This document shows, one piece after another, positions 1 to 8,938 of a stretch of 64,000 nt of DNA; the first letter of the stretch is position 1, and each line of letters opens with the position of its first letter. The position numbers and the translations under genes were made by a program. The notes below the pieces were generated by a model, which did not search any database, had not been told where the DNA came from, and saw only the letters and a list, made by a program, of their open reading frames with translations. This stretch comes from Psychromonas sp. B3M02 (GTDB taxonomy: Bacteria > Pseudomonadota > Gammaproteobacteria > Enterobacterales > Psychromonadaceae). The DNA lies in contig NZ_QOCB01000039.1 in the NCBI RefSeq assembly GCF_003318165.1, positions 31,343 through 95,342 on the forward strand, given 5' to 3'.

Positions 1-660
1 TAGCTCGTTCATTTTTCTTAATACTTCAGACTCAATGAAGGTGAGACTACGATTAACTTTTTTATTTTTTACAACAAATTTATTTGCTTTAATGCCTAAT
101 AATTGAGCAAAAGAATCGTATATATCAGCTTTACAGCTATCGTAATTTAAAACGGTCAGTTCATTCTCAAAAACTTTATTGTAGTTCTCGAGAAAGCGCC
201 GTTGTGGCTTATACCCCATACCTTCTCTTTCCCCGAATCGAAATGTAAAGCCATGCCTCTTTACCCCTTGTAAATAGTTAGAATAAAGTAACTCATAAAC
301 ACTTCTCGCATAAGCAATAACATTTACCGATATATTATTTTTTTGACAAATATCATTTACCATCTTTATGGCCAAAGGAGATATATTCTGTAATGTTTCA
401 CTACTGATAATGGCTTTTTTATTCTTTTTAAAATATACGCTTAATATTAACCTTTCAGCCTCTTCCCAGTTTTCACTATTGCAAGCATGAAATAACAAAA
501 CACCGTTACCTGCTGTAATCTTTCCATCTTTAGCACTAGGGTTTAAATCAGCATAATCCACGCCTTGCTTGCTCAATTTTTCGACATTCAACGATAGCCA
601 AGATTGAATAGCTGATGAACCCGTTTTGCTAAGCCCAATATGTATATATAACTTTTTCAT
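1..660 (-). CDS. Sulfotransferase-like protein, partial (3' end outside window)
   Basis: An open frame runs from the ATG at 658-660 to the window edge with no stop. The protein begins MKKLYIHIGLSKTGSSAIQ, which matches the 5'-phosphosulfate (PAPS) binding loop of sulfotransferases and resembles the three paralogues at 14.1-17.7 kb (HIGTEKTGSS / HIGTEKTGTSS). It also carries an ISSET segment where those paralogues have SSEHF, and an ARSVYELLYSNYLQG segment at the place of the 3'-phosphate region. The start codon overlaps the stop of the upstream glycosyltransferase by one base (TAATG), so the two are probably translationally coupled. The likely role is sulfation of the polysaccharide. The specific acceptor cannot be read from the sequence, and the C-terminus is unseen. 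Confidence 0.75.
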   Translation of the reverse strand, partial: MKKLYIHIGLSKTGSSAIQSWLSLNVEKLSKQGVDYADLNPSAKDGKITAGNGVLLFHACNSENWEEAERLILSVYFKKNKKAIISSETLQNISPLAIKMVNDICQKNNISVNVIAYARSVYELLYSNYLQGVKRHGFTFRFGEREGMGYKPQRRFLENYNKVFENELTVLNYDSCKADIYDSFAQLLGIKANKFVVKNKKVNRSLTFIESEVLRKMNEL

Positions 661-2819
661 TATTTACCCACCGAAAAATCTTCGCGCTCTACGCTTAAAT
701 TTGGACTATAACAAGGGTCTGCTTTTTTATCTGTATTCCATGTGTCTTTCATATAATCAACTTCTTTATTAAAACGCGCGACTTTTTCTGGGTTATCTTC
801 CGCACCACGACTGATAGATTCATAATGGTATAACTCTGCATACGGCGTCCACAGATTTCTATACCCTGCAGCCTGTACCTTCAAGCAAAAATCAACGTCA
901 TTAAAAGCCACTTTTAAATCTTCTTCATTTAAGCCATTTACTTCATCAAAAACAGATTTACGCACTAACAAACAAGCAGCTGTCACGGCAGATAAGTTTT
1001 GCACTAACTTCAAACGATAAAAATACCCTGGATGGTCACGAGGGAAGTACTTATGAGAGTGTCCAGCAACACCACCTAAACCGGAAATAACACCAGCATG
1101 TTGAATAGTGTCATTATCAAAGTACAACATCGCACCAACACAACCAATGTCTTTACGCTGGGCATGAGAAACCATTTCAGTTAGCCATTCAGGTGTAATG
1201 ACTTCTACATCATTATTAACTAAACCAATGATTTCACCTTTAGCTTGCTTAGCAGCAAAGTTGTTAATAGCAGAATAGTTGAACGGGTAAGGATAACGAA
1301 GCACTGTTATTTTCTCGTGCTTATCAAGCTCTTCAAAGTATTCTAGCGCAATTGGATCATTAGAGTTATTATCTACGAGCAAAATCTCATAGTTTAGATA
1401 AGTCGTTTTTTCTAAAATAGAATCAATTGCTTGCTTAGTAATATCATAACCGTTGTAAGTTGGGATAATCAGCGACACTAAAGGTTCCTCAGCAATTTGC
1501 CAACTAACCTTGTACATATTAGCACCCGCGCCCTTTTCAACCGTAACGTATTTATTTAAAGCTTCAAAGTGGTCTTGTAACGCTTTAATACCTGCATCCG
1601 TCGTGTAAGTTTTCTCTTCAGAGGCAAGCGCTGTAGAACCTTCTACCATACGCCAATGGTAAAGTACTTTAGGAATATGCACGATATTAGCATCGTCTAT
1701 TTCACGTGAATAACGCAACAGTAAATCGAAGTCCTGGCTGCCTTCATACCCTTTACGGAAACCACCAATTTTATGAACAATATCTGTTTTATAAATACCA
1801 AGGTGAGAGACATAGTTTTGGCTGTATAAAAGGTCTAAATTCCAATCAGCTTTAAAATGAGGGCCACTACGCACACCATCTTCATCTATCTTATCTTCAT
1901 CACTGTAAATCAGCTCAGTTTCAGGCTGTTGATTTAGGACTTCCACAACATGGTATAGCGCATGCACATGTAATTCGTCATCATGGTCTAACAATGCCGA
2001 CCATTCACCTGTAGCAACCTCCAAGGCACTGTTACTTGCTTCTGAAATATGCCCATTCTCTTCACGGAAGACAACTTTAATACGCTTATCTTTTGCGGCG
2101 TATGTTTCTAATACTTCACGAACATCTTCATTTGGTGATTTATCATCAGCTAAACAAAGCTCCCAATTGTCGTAAGACTGTTTAATAACAGATTCAATAC
2201 ACTCAATGAGTAGTTGTTTTTCAGGGTTATAGACAGGAACGATGATAGAAATAAGTGGCTTATGTTTGAACTCTTTAATGTTTTGTAATGCAAGAGAAGT
2301 TGTCACCACTTCATGGTTATTAATCCATTCTTGGTAAGACTGAGAGCTAGCTGAGTTCGATTCGGTTCTAAAGTCACAGTACGCACGATTTTCAGCACAA
2401 CCATGATTCACAAAGTGTAATAACAGGTTTGCTTCCCACCCTGCTAAATCCGGGTTCTGTGCAACATAAGCAGAGGGCGAAAAATACGGGTTAGGTTTAC
2501 GCCCTTCTGCTTCACCATGTTCAATGTAGTGCCATAATGGGTTTAAATTAGCTTCTTTAACGTCGGCATTTTCAAATAAATAATAAGCAGTAGAAAAGTG
2601 TGGGTGCGGGTTATAAAACTGATTAGCACCTTCAGCTAAATAATGATCTAATGCACTGTTATAGGGGGTATATTGCCCGTATGTACTTACATAAAAAGTT
2701 TCATCGAATAGGCCTGACGCATTAACATCATCAAAAATATCTTGGCTAACATATTTACACTTACTTGAAATTCCTAATATTTTTTTTATTTCATATTTAA
2801 CTTTAGTTGTTAATTTCAT
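660..2819 (-). CDS. Glycosyltransferase with two GT2 domains
   Basis: 719 residues. The N-terminal ~150 residues contain repeated segments of the type WHYIEHGEAEGRKPNPYF and LLHFVNHGCAENRAY, a repeat found at the N-terminus of several large bacterial GT2 enzymes. A first GT2 domain starts near residue 188 (PLISIIVPVYNP) with an acidic LLDHDDEL and YSDEDK. A second starts near 445 (PLVSLIIPTYNG, LLVDNNSND, GLVNNDVEVI) and has a typical AFNDVDFCLK late motif. Two complete domains suggest either two sequential transfers or a disaccharide-forming polymerase. No membrane helices or signal peptide are evident, so it should be cytoplasmic or membrane-associated. It sits in the run of same-strand capsule genes directly upstream of the edge sulfotransferase. 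The donor sugar is unknown; rhamnose and GDP-mannose are made by neighbouring genes. Confidence 0.88.
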   Translation of the reverse strand: MKLTTKVKYEIKKILGISSKCKYVSQDIFDDVNASGLFDETFYVSTYGQYTPYNSALDHYLAEGANQFYNPHPHFSTAYYLFENADVKEANLNPLWHYIEHGEAEGRKPNPYFSPSAYVAQNPDLAGWEANLLLHFVNHGCAENRAYCDFRTESNSASSQSYQEWINNHEVVTTSLALQNIKEFKHKPLISIIVPVYNPEKQLLIECIESVIKQSYDNWELCLADDKSPNEDVREVLETYAAKDKRIKVVFREENGHISEASNSALEVATGEWSALLDHDDELHVHALYHVVEVLNQQPETELIYSDEDKIDEDGVRSGPHFKADWNLDLLYSQNYVSHLGIYKTDIVHKIGGFRKGYEGSQDFDLLLRYSREIDDANIVHIPKVLYHWRMVEGSTALASEEKTYTTDAGIKALQDHFEALNKYVTVEKGAGANMYKVSWQIAEEPLVSLIIPTYNGYDITKQAIDSILEKTTYLNYEILLVDNNSNDPIALEYFEELDKHEKITVLRYPYPFNYSAINNFAAKQAKGEIIGLVNNDVEVITPEWLTEMVSHAQRKDIGCVGAMLYFDNDTIQHAGVISGLGGVAGHSHKYFPRDHPGYFYRLKLVQNLSAVTAACLLVRKSVFDEVNGLNEEDLKVAFNDVDFCLKVQAAGYRNLWTPYAELYHYESISRGAEDNPEKVARFNKEVDYMKDTWNTDKKADPCYSPNLSVEREDFSVGK

Positions 2820-2909
2820 GTTTATTTACCATTAAAAGAAGGTTTATATATGTAAGGGCTAAGGCTACTCGTCTTAAGTAAAAGTTCACAAAACAGCCTA
2901 ATAATTACT

Positions 2910-3572
2910 CTACTTTGTTAATAACGCTTTATACTGCAACACTTTTTTATTAATAAAAGGGCCTTTGGGTCTTGCTTGCTGCGCTAACAGCATTAAAGAT
3001 AACGCTTTAGGCAAGTTAGCTTTTTCTAATTTAAGAGCGGCATCTCGTATGAAGTCCACATCATCTTTATTTTTCAAATCACTTAATATTACCGTTTGAA
3101 TATCAATTCTTTTTGACTCATTCTTAATTCTAAGAAAAGAGAAAAGACGTTCCGAAACTTCATTCAGACGTTTTTCATCCAAATTAGATACTAACCCCCT
3201 CATAGCTATAATTAACTCATCATCACCTTTAAGTTTTATCTTGCCTGTTTGTAAAGCACCTAATATTGAACCTTTATCTTTTAAGTTGATTGCCGTATCA
3301 AAATCAAGGTTCACTTCAAGGTTAAATTCTCTTGATTTTATGGGGCTAAAGGTGGAACTTTGATAAATAACAGTCCAGTTTTTTTTAAGTTCATTAACTT
3401 TAATATTAACTATTTTATGATTAAATTTGGACAACTCGTGCTGAGTAAAAATATAGTTTAATGCTTTACAAATAGCTTTGTTTTGAAGAGTCGATGGGGT
3501 AAGCGCTAAAGCTGTGGAGATGATTCTTTTTTTCATACTAATCCGTAGTTTACAAGAGGATCCATTAAGCAT
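2910..3572 (-). CDS. SCP2/UbiT-like lipid-binding domain protein with RPxGP tail
   Basis: 220 residues from the ATG at 3570-3572, which has an AGGA about 4 nt upstream; an internal ATG at 3534-3536 (MKKRIIS) is a possible start. Residues ~20-150 read LTPSTLQNKAICKALNYIF ... KNWTVIYQ ... LDFDTAINLKDKGSILGALQ ... KLKGDDELIIAMRGLV, the fold pattern of SCP2 sterol-carrier domains and closest, to my eye, to UbiT (YhbT). UbiT is an accessory factor in ubiquinone synthesis, so its occurrence in a capsule locus is unexpected. The last ~50 residues (ALSLMLLAQQARPKGPFINKK) match the C-terminal tail of the sulfotransferase-like paralogues at 15.3-17.7 kb. The domain call is an inference from pattern; a role in lipid-linked glycan handling is speculation. 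Confidence 0.6.
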   Translation of the reverse strand: MLNGSSCKLRISMKKRIISTALALTPSTLQNKAICKALNYIFTQHELSKFNHKIVNIKVNELKKNWTVIYQSSTFSPIKSREFNLEVNLDFDTAINLKDKGSILGALQTGKIKLKGDDELIIAMRGLVSNLDEKRLNEVSERLFSFLRIKNESKRIDIQTVILSDLKNKDDVDFIRDAALKLEKANLPKALSLMLLAQQARPKGPFINKKVLQYKALLTK

Positions 3573-3632
3573 TTAATCCTACAGAGTCCTATGAAAATTT
3601 CATCTTTTTTATCTATTAAAAAGATTAATAAT

Positions 3633-5111
3633 TTAATTAATATTTTTATTTATCTTTTTAATAAGCTGACTAGTTTCTCGCTCAACTCTATCTCTAGTTA
3701 ACATTCCATTTGAATAAACATGATTATAAACAGAAATTTTATCGATACTTAGATTTCCTTTATAGACTTGAATATCAATTTCATTGAGCTTCTTACATTT
3801 TATTATTAGTAATTTAGCAGCTTCATCGAAGCGTTCACCATTAACACTGAAGTGCAAAAAGTCATCCTTGGATGTACATTTCACTTCTAATATCGCTTCT
3901 TTCAAAGGCTCTTTAAGCTTTTGAAATAAGGTCGCTCCATCTCTTAAAATTAAAGTATTATCCAGCTCTTCCGTAAAAGATGACTCCCAGCCCTTAAGGG
4001 ATAACTCAAATGCCCCGTTAAAAACTTTATCATTAGTCCAGTCAAAAATCCCCCAAATTCCATACCCAGAAGTTCCTGAAGATAAAACAGGTAAAATGCC
4101 AGATAAGAAATCATTATGAATTTCTGGTTTAATTCTTCCAAAATTAGGGTATTGAGGATTAGAGATATGGAAATTTAATTGATCAATAAAAGGTAGTCCG
4201 CGTTGCACACTGTTTGCCCTAAAGGAATTCACAACCTTAGAAAAGTGATCAATAGCCTCTCTAGCAGTAAAAGCTTTATTGCTTTTTTCTCCAATCATCG
4301 GATGATAATAAATAGCATCAACTTTAATATGCTTTTTGCTATAATTTGAGTCTAAACTTCCATCAATAGCGGATAAATCTGAATCAATTCTGTGTTCATA
4401 AACTATATCATCATGCTTAAGCGCAAATTTAGTAAGTGATATTATTTTTAATAAATAAATATTATCAAAAAAGAAATGTAACTCTTTAAAAAGTGCTTCG
4501 TTAAAAAGTGGTATAACGACCTCATTCAAACTGTTTAAATTACACTTATAAATTAGGTTCAATTCTTCAACAGAGTAACTTGCAGATAAATAATCCTGAA
4601 AACCACACCCTTTAGCGATAGCCAACCTATTTTCAAGTGTTACGTTTTCATTGCACCTTAATACAGACCAATAGAAATCTTCCCAACATAAGAAAAACTT
4701 ATAATTAATATTGAAGCTCGCAACAATATTTTCAATCGTTTTGATATAATCTACCCAAGAGTGTTGAAGTTTTTTATTAATAAAAAACTTCCTATATCTC
4801 TCGAAAGTATTAATGTTTTCAGTAGAGTTAGACCATAAATAACCAACCCTTAAAATTAAATTAAAGTTTTGTAACTTAATAATAGAACAAATAAAACTTA
4901 AACGATTTAATAACTCTTGATCATAAGTAATTGGATCTATTTTAGTTTGAAAAGGCGACCACGGAAGAATTAAGATAATAGTATTAAAACCATGTAATTT
5001 AATTATTTCAAAATCACTTTCGACCTTATTTTTTTCAAAAGTATTCCAAAAGTTTCCCATGGAACATTCACCAAAATAATGAGTAGCTTTAACATATTGA
5101 TCTTTAAACAA
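3633..5111 (-). CDS. Glycoside hydrolase-like TIM-barrel protein
   Basis: 492 residues with no signal peptide. The N-terminal region (VESDFEIIKLHGFNTIILILPWSPFQ, residues ~30-55) has the look of the first strands of a GH-A clan (beta/alpha)8 barrel. FFLCWEDFYW (E144) is a plausible acid/base segment, and later segments (YYHPMIG, LPFIDQLNFHISNPQYP, GIWGIFDWTND) fit later barrel strands with an aromatic active site. The C-terminal ~120 residues (GAFELSLKGWESSF...GATLFQKL) look like a small beta-rich appendage. I cannot assign a GH family. It overlaps the preceding sulfotransferase gene by 8 bp, so it belongs to the same transcript. Without a leader it may act in the cytoplasm or may not be catalytic at all. 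Confidence 0.5.
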   Translation of the reverse strand: MFKDQYVKATHYFGECSMGNFWNTFEKNKVESDFEIIKLHGFNTIILILPWSPFQTKIDPITYDQELLNRLSFICSIIKLQNFNLILRVGYLWSNSTENINTFERYRKFFINKKLQHSWVDYIKTIENIVASFNINYKFFLCWEDFYWSVLRCNENVTLENRLAIAKGCGFQDYLSASYSVEELNLIYKCNLNSLNEVVIPLFNEALFKELHFFFDNIYLLKIISLTKFALKHDDIVYEHRIDSDLSAIDGSLDSNYSKKHIKVDAIYYHPMIGEKSNKAFTAREAIDHFSKVVNSFRANSVQRGLPFIDQLNFHISNPQYPNFGRIKPEIHNDFLSGILPVLSSGTSGYGIWGIFDWTNDKVFNGAFELSLKGWESSFTEELDNTLILRDGATLFQKLKEPLKEAILEVKCTSKDDFLHFSVNGERFDEAAKLLIIKCKKLNEIDIQVYKGNLSIDKISVYNHVYSNGMLTRDRVERETSQLIKKINKNIN

Positions 5112-5772
5112 TTTTTTTATAACCTAAAAATGCAAAATCTCTAGCATAAAAGGAATTTATTTTTTCAATTGCCTTTTCATTCAACTTATAACTTCCTTCA
5201 GTTTTATTTAACTGAGGGCTCTCATTTACATCAACGCTTACACCTTCTATTTGAGACATTATTCTTGCTAGATCTTCATCTAAAGTTTCTAACTTCCCAA
5301 CATAATCAACAATCACTTTATTTCTATCATTTACATCAGTCAGCCAAAATACTTGAGGTCTAAAAATAGAGTCAGGTCCATCTGAATCTTCCCACATAGA
5401 AGAAAGGACATACTCATTAATATCTTTAAAGCTTTCTAATTTCTCTTTGATTGGCGCTGGCGTACCGCCCCATTTTAATAAAAATTTATAAGTAGAAATA
5501 ACACGGTCATAAGGGTTGCGAACAATACTGAACTTATACATGTTATCCCATGCATCTTGACCAATAACATTGCGAATATTTGATGCCGCAGAGTGTTTAC
5601 ACAAACCAAACCTATTTTTGTAAGCTGGTTGAATAGACTCACCAAAATGAGTACCACCTATCTCCAAGTCTTTATAGGTAGTATATTTTGCCAACACATT
5701 AGTCACAGAGGTTCCTGCCGCTTTCGGGACATGTACAAATACAAACTGTTTTGAATTATTAATAATTGCCAT
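5104..5772 (-). CDS. Sulfotransferase, family 2 type
   Basis: 222 residues. HVPKAAGTS at residues 14-22 is the PAPS 5'-phosphosulfate loop, and FSIVRNPYDRVISTYKF at 81-97 is the 3'-phosphate binding segment (conserved RNPYDR). This is the pattern of the Sulfotransfer_2 family, which includes carbohydrate 2-O-sulfotransferases. A candidate catalytic base is the His in KHSAAS (residue ~60). No signal anchor is present, so it acts in the cytoplasm on activated or nascent glycan. It lies between the large GT2-GT4 enzyme and the GH-like gene, overlapping the latter by 8 bp. It is distinct in sequence from the HIGTEKTG-type proteins in this locus, so at least two sulfotransferase families are present. 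Confidence 0.85.
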   Translation of the reverse strand: MAIINNSKQFVFVHVPKAAGTSVTNVLAKYTTYKDLEIGGTHFGESIQPAYKNRFGLCKHSAASNIRNVIGQDAWDNMYKFSIVRNPYDRVISTYKFLLKWGGTPAPIKEKLESFKDINEYVLSSMWEDSDGPDSIFRPQVFWLTDVNDRNKVIVDYVGKLETLDEDLARIMSQIEGVSVDVNESPQLNKTEGSYKLNEKAIEKINSFYARDFAFLGYKKIV

Positions 5773-5809
5773 AGATAAATGTAAGGCTTACACCTTACAT
5801 CCTTATATT

Positions 5810-8578
5810 TTATTTACTTGAATAGACACCAACACTTTCAAAAATACTTTTAAATACTTTTTTACCGTGTTCAAAGGAGTACTTCGCTTCGACTAAGGTT
5901 TGGCTATTTTCTGCAAATTTAGTCCACAATACAGGGTCATCATATAACTTAATAATTGCATCTACCCACTCTTGTGGTTCATTCGCAATTAGGGTGCTAA
6001 TACCATGCGTTAATCCAGTACCTTCAGCAGCAACTTCACTTAAAATAGTAGGGGAGTTATAAGCCATTGCTTCTAATACTTTACCTTTAATACCTGCGCC
6101 AGACAATAAAGGAGCGACAAAAAGCCTATGGTCATGATAAACACTGTCTAATGACTCTGCAAAACCAACAATTTTAATATTATCAGTTTCAAGTTCTTTC
6201 ATCTTTTCAGGCATATTACTACCAAAAACATATAACTTAATATCTGGGCGTATTTTAAGCAGTAATGGCATAATTTCTTGCGCTAAATAGTGAACCGCAT
6301 CCCCATTAGGGGTGTGGTTAAAACCACCTAAAAATGCAATACCTTCACGACTATCAAAGCTTGGGCCTTGTGCTTTTTCCTCTAAAACCCAAGGGGTAAT
6401 ATGCAACTTTTCAGCCTCTAAAATATGGCTTGTAATAACCGCATGCTCGGTGCTGTTGTAACATAGAATCGCATCAACTTTTTCACAAACAGCTAACTCA
6501 TCACTTCGAGTGACTAGCGCCTTTTCTAAAGCTTTTGGATCTTTAGCACCTTTTAAAGCAGCTCTCATCTCACGAAGGAAATGTAGATCTGCATTATTAA
6601 AGATAATTTTTGCATTTGAGTGCTCACGGATATAAGGGATATACTCCTGTGCAATATGGTAACGAGTAATATAAACCGCATCCATTTCATCAAGCCTTTC
6701 TTCAAGCACATGAGCAACACTTTGATAAAATGGAGCATAGAGTACTTCTACACCCATTTTTTGTAGATCAGTTGTATACTTACCAAAATGCGCTAAGTTA
6801 GCTGGAATAAACGTCACTTTAAATCCAAGTGACTGAATTAGCTTCATCTCCTGAATAGCAGCATAACTACCAGCATCTTTATTTGGCATAGGTGAAGCGT
6901 AATCGATAACTAGCACTCGTTGATCAATGTTACGATCTTTATCAAAGCGAAGGTTATGAAGACTAGGAGAGCCGTTATTGCTATATGTTTTAAACCATTT
7001 TTTTCTAAACGTCTCTTCGTTAACCACTTGATAACGTTTTAAGCCTTTATTCAAATCAGTCCCATGACTCCGTCCTTCAAAGTGCGTGACAACAGAATGA
7101 GGAACATAAACGGTTTTGTAACCAGCCTCTCTTACTTTAAAAGCTAAATCAGTATCTTCATAATAACATGGGGCTAACTCTTCACTAAAGTGCCCTACAC
7201 CATGCCAAATATTACTTTGAATGCACATAGCCGCACCAGTCAAATAATCCACTTCTCGTGCATAATTATATTCAGGCGCTAAAGGGTGACTATCGCGCCC
7301 AACGTTCCATGGTTCACCTGTTTTCCAAACTAACCCACCGGCTTCTTGCAAAGAACCATCCAAATTGAGTAGTTTAGATCCAGTCATACCAATATCAGGG
7401 TCGCTTTTCATCTTATTAATTAATTCATCAATCCAGAATGAGTTCACCTCAGTATCATTATTTAAGAATATAATGAATTCGCCTTTGGCTTTTTCTGCAG
7501 CTCGATTACAACTACGTAAAAAACGCAGGTTTTCAGTGTTTCTAGAAACAACAAGGTTTCCAATAATTGACTCAGCGATAGCTGTTTCATCATCAGAACA
7601 GTCATCAGCTAAAATCACTTCGTATTTAGTTTTGTTGTAAGCTAAAGCAATAGACGCAATACAATGATAAGTTAATTCAAACTTATTAAAAGCAGGAACA
7701 ATAATCGACACTTCAGGTTCCTGACATTCAGGTAAAGTAAAAGCGGGGAAGGTTTTTCTTCCTTCGTAACCTTCCACAATAACATGGTGAATAGCAGATA
7801 TATTAGCCGGGTTAACACTTACATCACCTTTTGCTAAAGCATCCAATTGATATTGTAGTGACTCATAACGACTATCTGCTTGCTTACTCATTCCAAGAAA
7901 ACCAGGCTTATTGTAGCTATCCTTCAAATACAACCAAGGAGTTTGAATGCACTGTACCGAGAAATAACCAGTGGCAATAATTTCAGGGGTCCCTAAAACG
8001 CCAACTTTAAATAATTTACGTTGGCCATCTTGCAATGTAAGTGGAATTGGCTGTCTTATTTGAATTTCAGTTTGGTCTGTATTAAATACTAGACGATGAA
8101 TCACTTTATCTTCATGAAATAATTCTACCGTTTTTTCCCCTAACGGTTTTTTAGAGACTAAGCGCGTCACAATATGGCCATGCTCTTCTCTTACTATTTG
8201 CCCATAAACACCATTATCCTCTATGAGGATTTTCTTAGGCTCCGCCTCTATTTTTTGTAGCGTATCCGCTTCAACAATGGTTAGCTCTATTTCGCCATAT
8301 AAAAATTCTGGCCAGCTATCCATTACCGTTATCTCAAATGCATGTTGTCCACTGTGGATACCTGCATCCTCTAAATCTTTTCTATAAATATTGGCACACC
8401 CACTGCCTATAACTTGTTCATTGCAAATAACGTGTAGATTTATATATCTATTATTTTCATTAGCGACAGCCCATCCCTTGACTGTACCCGTATCGAAACT
8501 ATCAATAGAGCCTCGTAACGTTTCGGTAACTTCTTCAGAGGCGTGCTCGAGAAGTTGCTCTTTTTTTTCTTCTGTCAT
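5810..8578 (-). CDS. Large hybrid glycosyltransferase (GT2 + GT4)
   Basis: 922 residues. The first ~280 residues form a beta-rich region of unknown function (FDTGTVKGWAVANENN..., resembling carbohydrate-binding or surface-display modules). A GT2 domain starts near residue 287 (PEVSIIVPAFNKFELT, VILADDCSDDET, IIFLNNDTEV, YYEDTDLAFKVREAGY). A C-terminal GT4-type domain follows from about 555 (VLVIDYASPMPNKDAGSYA; IAFLGGFNHTPNGDAVHYL; APLLSGAGIKGKVLEAMA). It probably adds two sugars in sequence. The ATG at 8576-8578 has an AAGG about 8 nt upstream. It is the first gene after the terminator at 8880-8906 and the 360-bp gap, so it may open its own transcript. No transmembrane segments are seen. Confidence 0.88.
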   Translation of the reverse strand: MTEEKKEQLLEHASEEVTETLRGSIDSFDTGTVKGWAVANENNRYINLHVICNEQVIGSGCANIYRKDLEDAGIHSGQHAFEITVMDSWPEFLYGEIELTIVEADTLQKIEAEPKKILIEDNGVYGQIVREEHGHIVTRLVSKKPLGEKTVELFHEDKVIHRLVFNTDQTEIQIRQPIPLTLQDGQRKLFKVGVLGTPEIIATGYFSVQCIQTPWLYLKDSYNKPGFLGMSKQADSRYESLQYQLDALAKGDVSVNPANISAIHHVIVEGYEGRKTFPAFTLPECQEPEVSIIVPAFNKFELTYHCIASIALAYNKTKYEVILADDCSDDETAIAESIIGNLVVSRNTENLRFLRSCNRAAEKAKGEFIIFLNNDTEVNSFWIDELINKMKSDPDIGMTGSKLLNLDGSLQEAGGLVWKTGEPWNVGRDSHPLAPEYNYAREVDYLTGAAMCIQSNIWHGVGHFSEELAPCYYEDTDLAFKVREAGYKTVYVPHSVVTHFEGRSHGTDLNKGLKRYQVVNEETFRKKWFKTYSNNGSPSLHNLRFDKDRNIDQRVLVIDYASPMPNKDAGSYAAIQEMKLIQSLGFKVTFIPANLAHFGKYTTDLQKMGVEVLYAPFYQSVAHVLEERLDEMDAVYITRYHIAQEYIPYIREHSNAKIIFNNADLHFLREMRAALKGAKDPKALEKALVTRSDELAVCEKVDAILCYNSTEHAVITSHILEAEKLHITPWVLEEKAQGPSFDSREGIAFLGGFNHTPNGDAVHYLAQEIMPLLLKIRPDIKLYVFGSNMPEKMKELETDNIKIVGFAESLDSVYHDHRLFVAPLLSGAGIKGKVLEAMAYNSPTILSEVAAEGTGLTHGISTLIANEPQEWVDAIIKLYDDPVLWTKFAENSQTLVEAKYSFEHGKKVFKSIFESVGVYSSK

Positions 8579-8938
8579 TTGTTTTGCCTTTTTCTTCCAT
8601 ATCTATTCTAGTGAAGATATTAATGAATACTTTCAACATTTAAAGGTCATTAAAAGCGGAAAGAACACTAACAAGCTCCTAAATTATCTACTTAACCCAG
8701 TAAAGAATCTGATCTGATATGCAATCACACCTGATTCATCACCTACAAAATACTAATTGAGTAAATTAGTTGAGTGTATAACCTGTCAATTGCTCACACT
8801 AAATAATTGATAATTTAATAAAGCGCCTAAGTTAGCAACCTTGTTATAGCAGTTATACTGATTAAAATAAATCTTATAAAAAAGGGAAAATCCAATTTTC
8901 CCTTTTAATTCAAAAAATTAACGTCTATATAATAAAAG
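8579..8938. promoter_or_regulatory. Intergenic region between manB and the GT2-GT4 gene
   Basis: 360 bp of AT-rich sequence with no convincing gene on either strand. It holds the terminator at 8880-8906. The rest (8579-8878) is the only sizeable gap in this part of the locus and is the likely promoter region for the genes at 8578 and below. I see no clean -35/-10 pair that I would defend. Confidence 0.4.
8880..8906 (-). terminator. Rho-independent terminator after manB
   Basis: Perfect 11-bp stem AAAAGGGAAAA / TTTTCCCTTTT with a 5-nt loop (TCCAA), 33 bp beyond the manB stop. The A/T-rich arms provide a U-tract in either direction. It would end the transcript coming from the mannose/sulfotransferase genes and isolate the downstream block. 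Confidence 0.75.
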
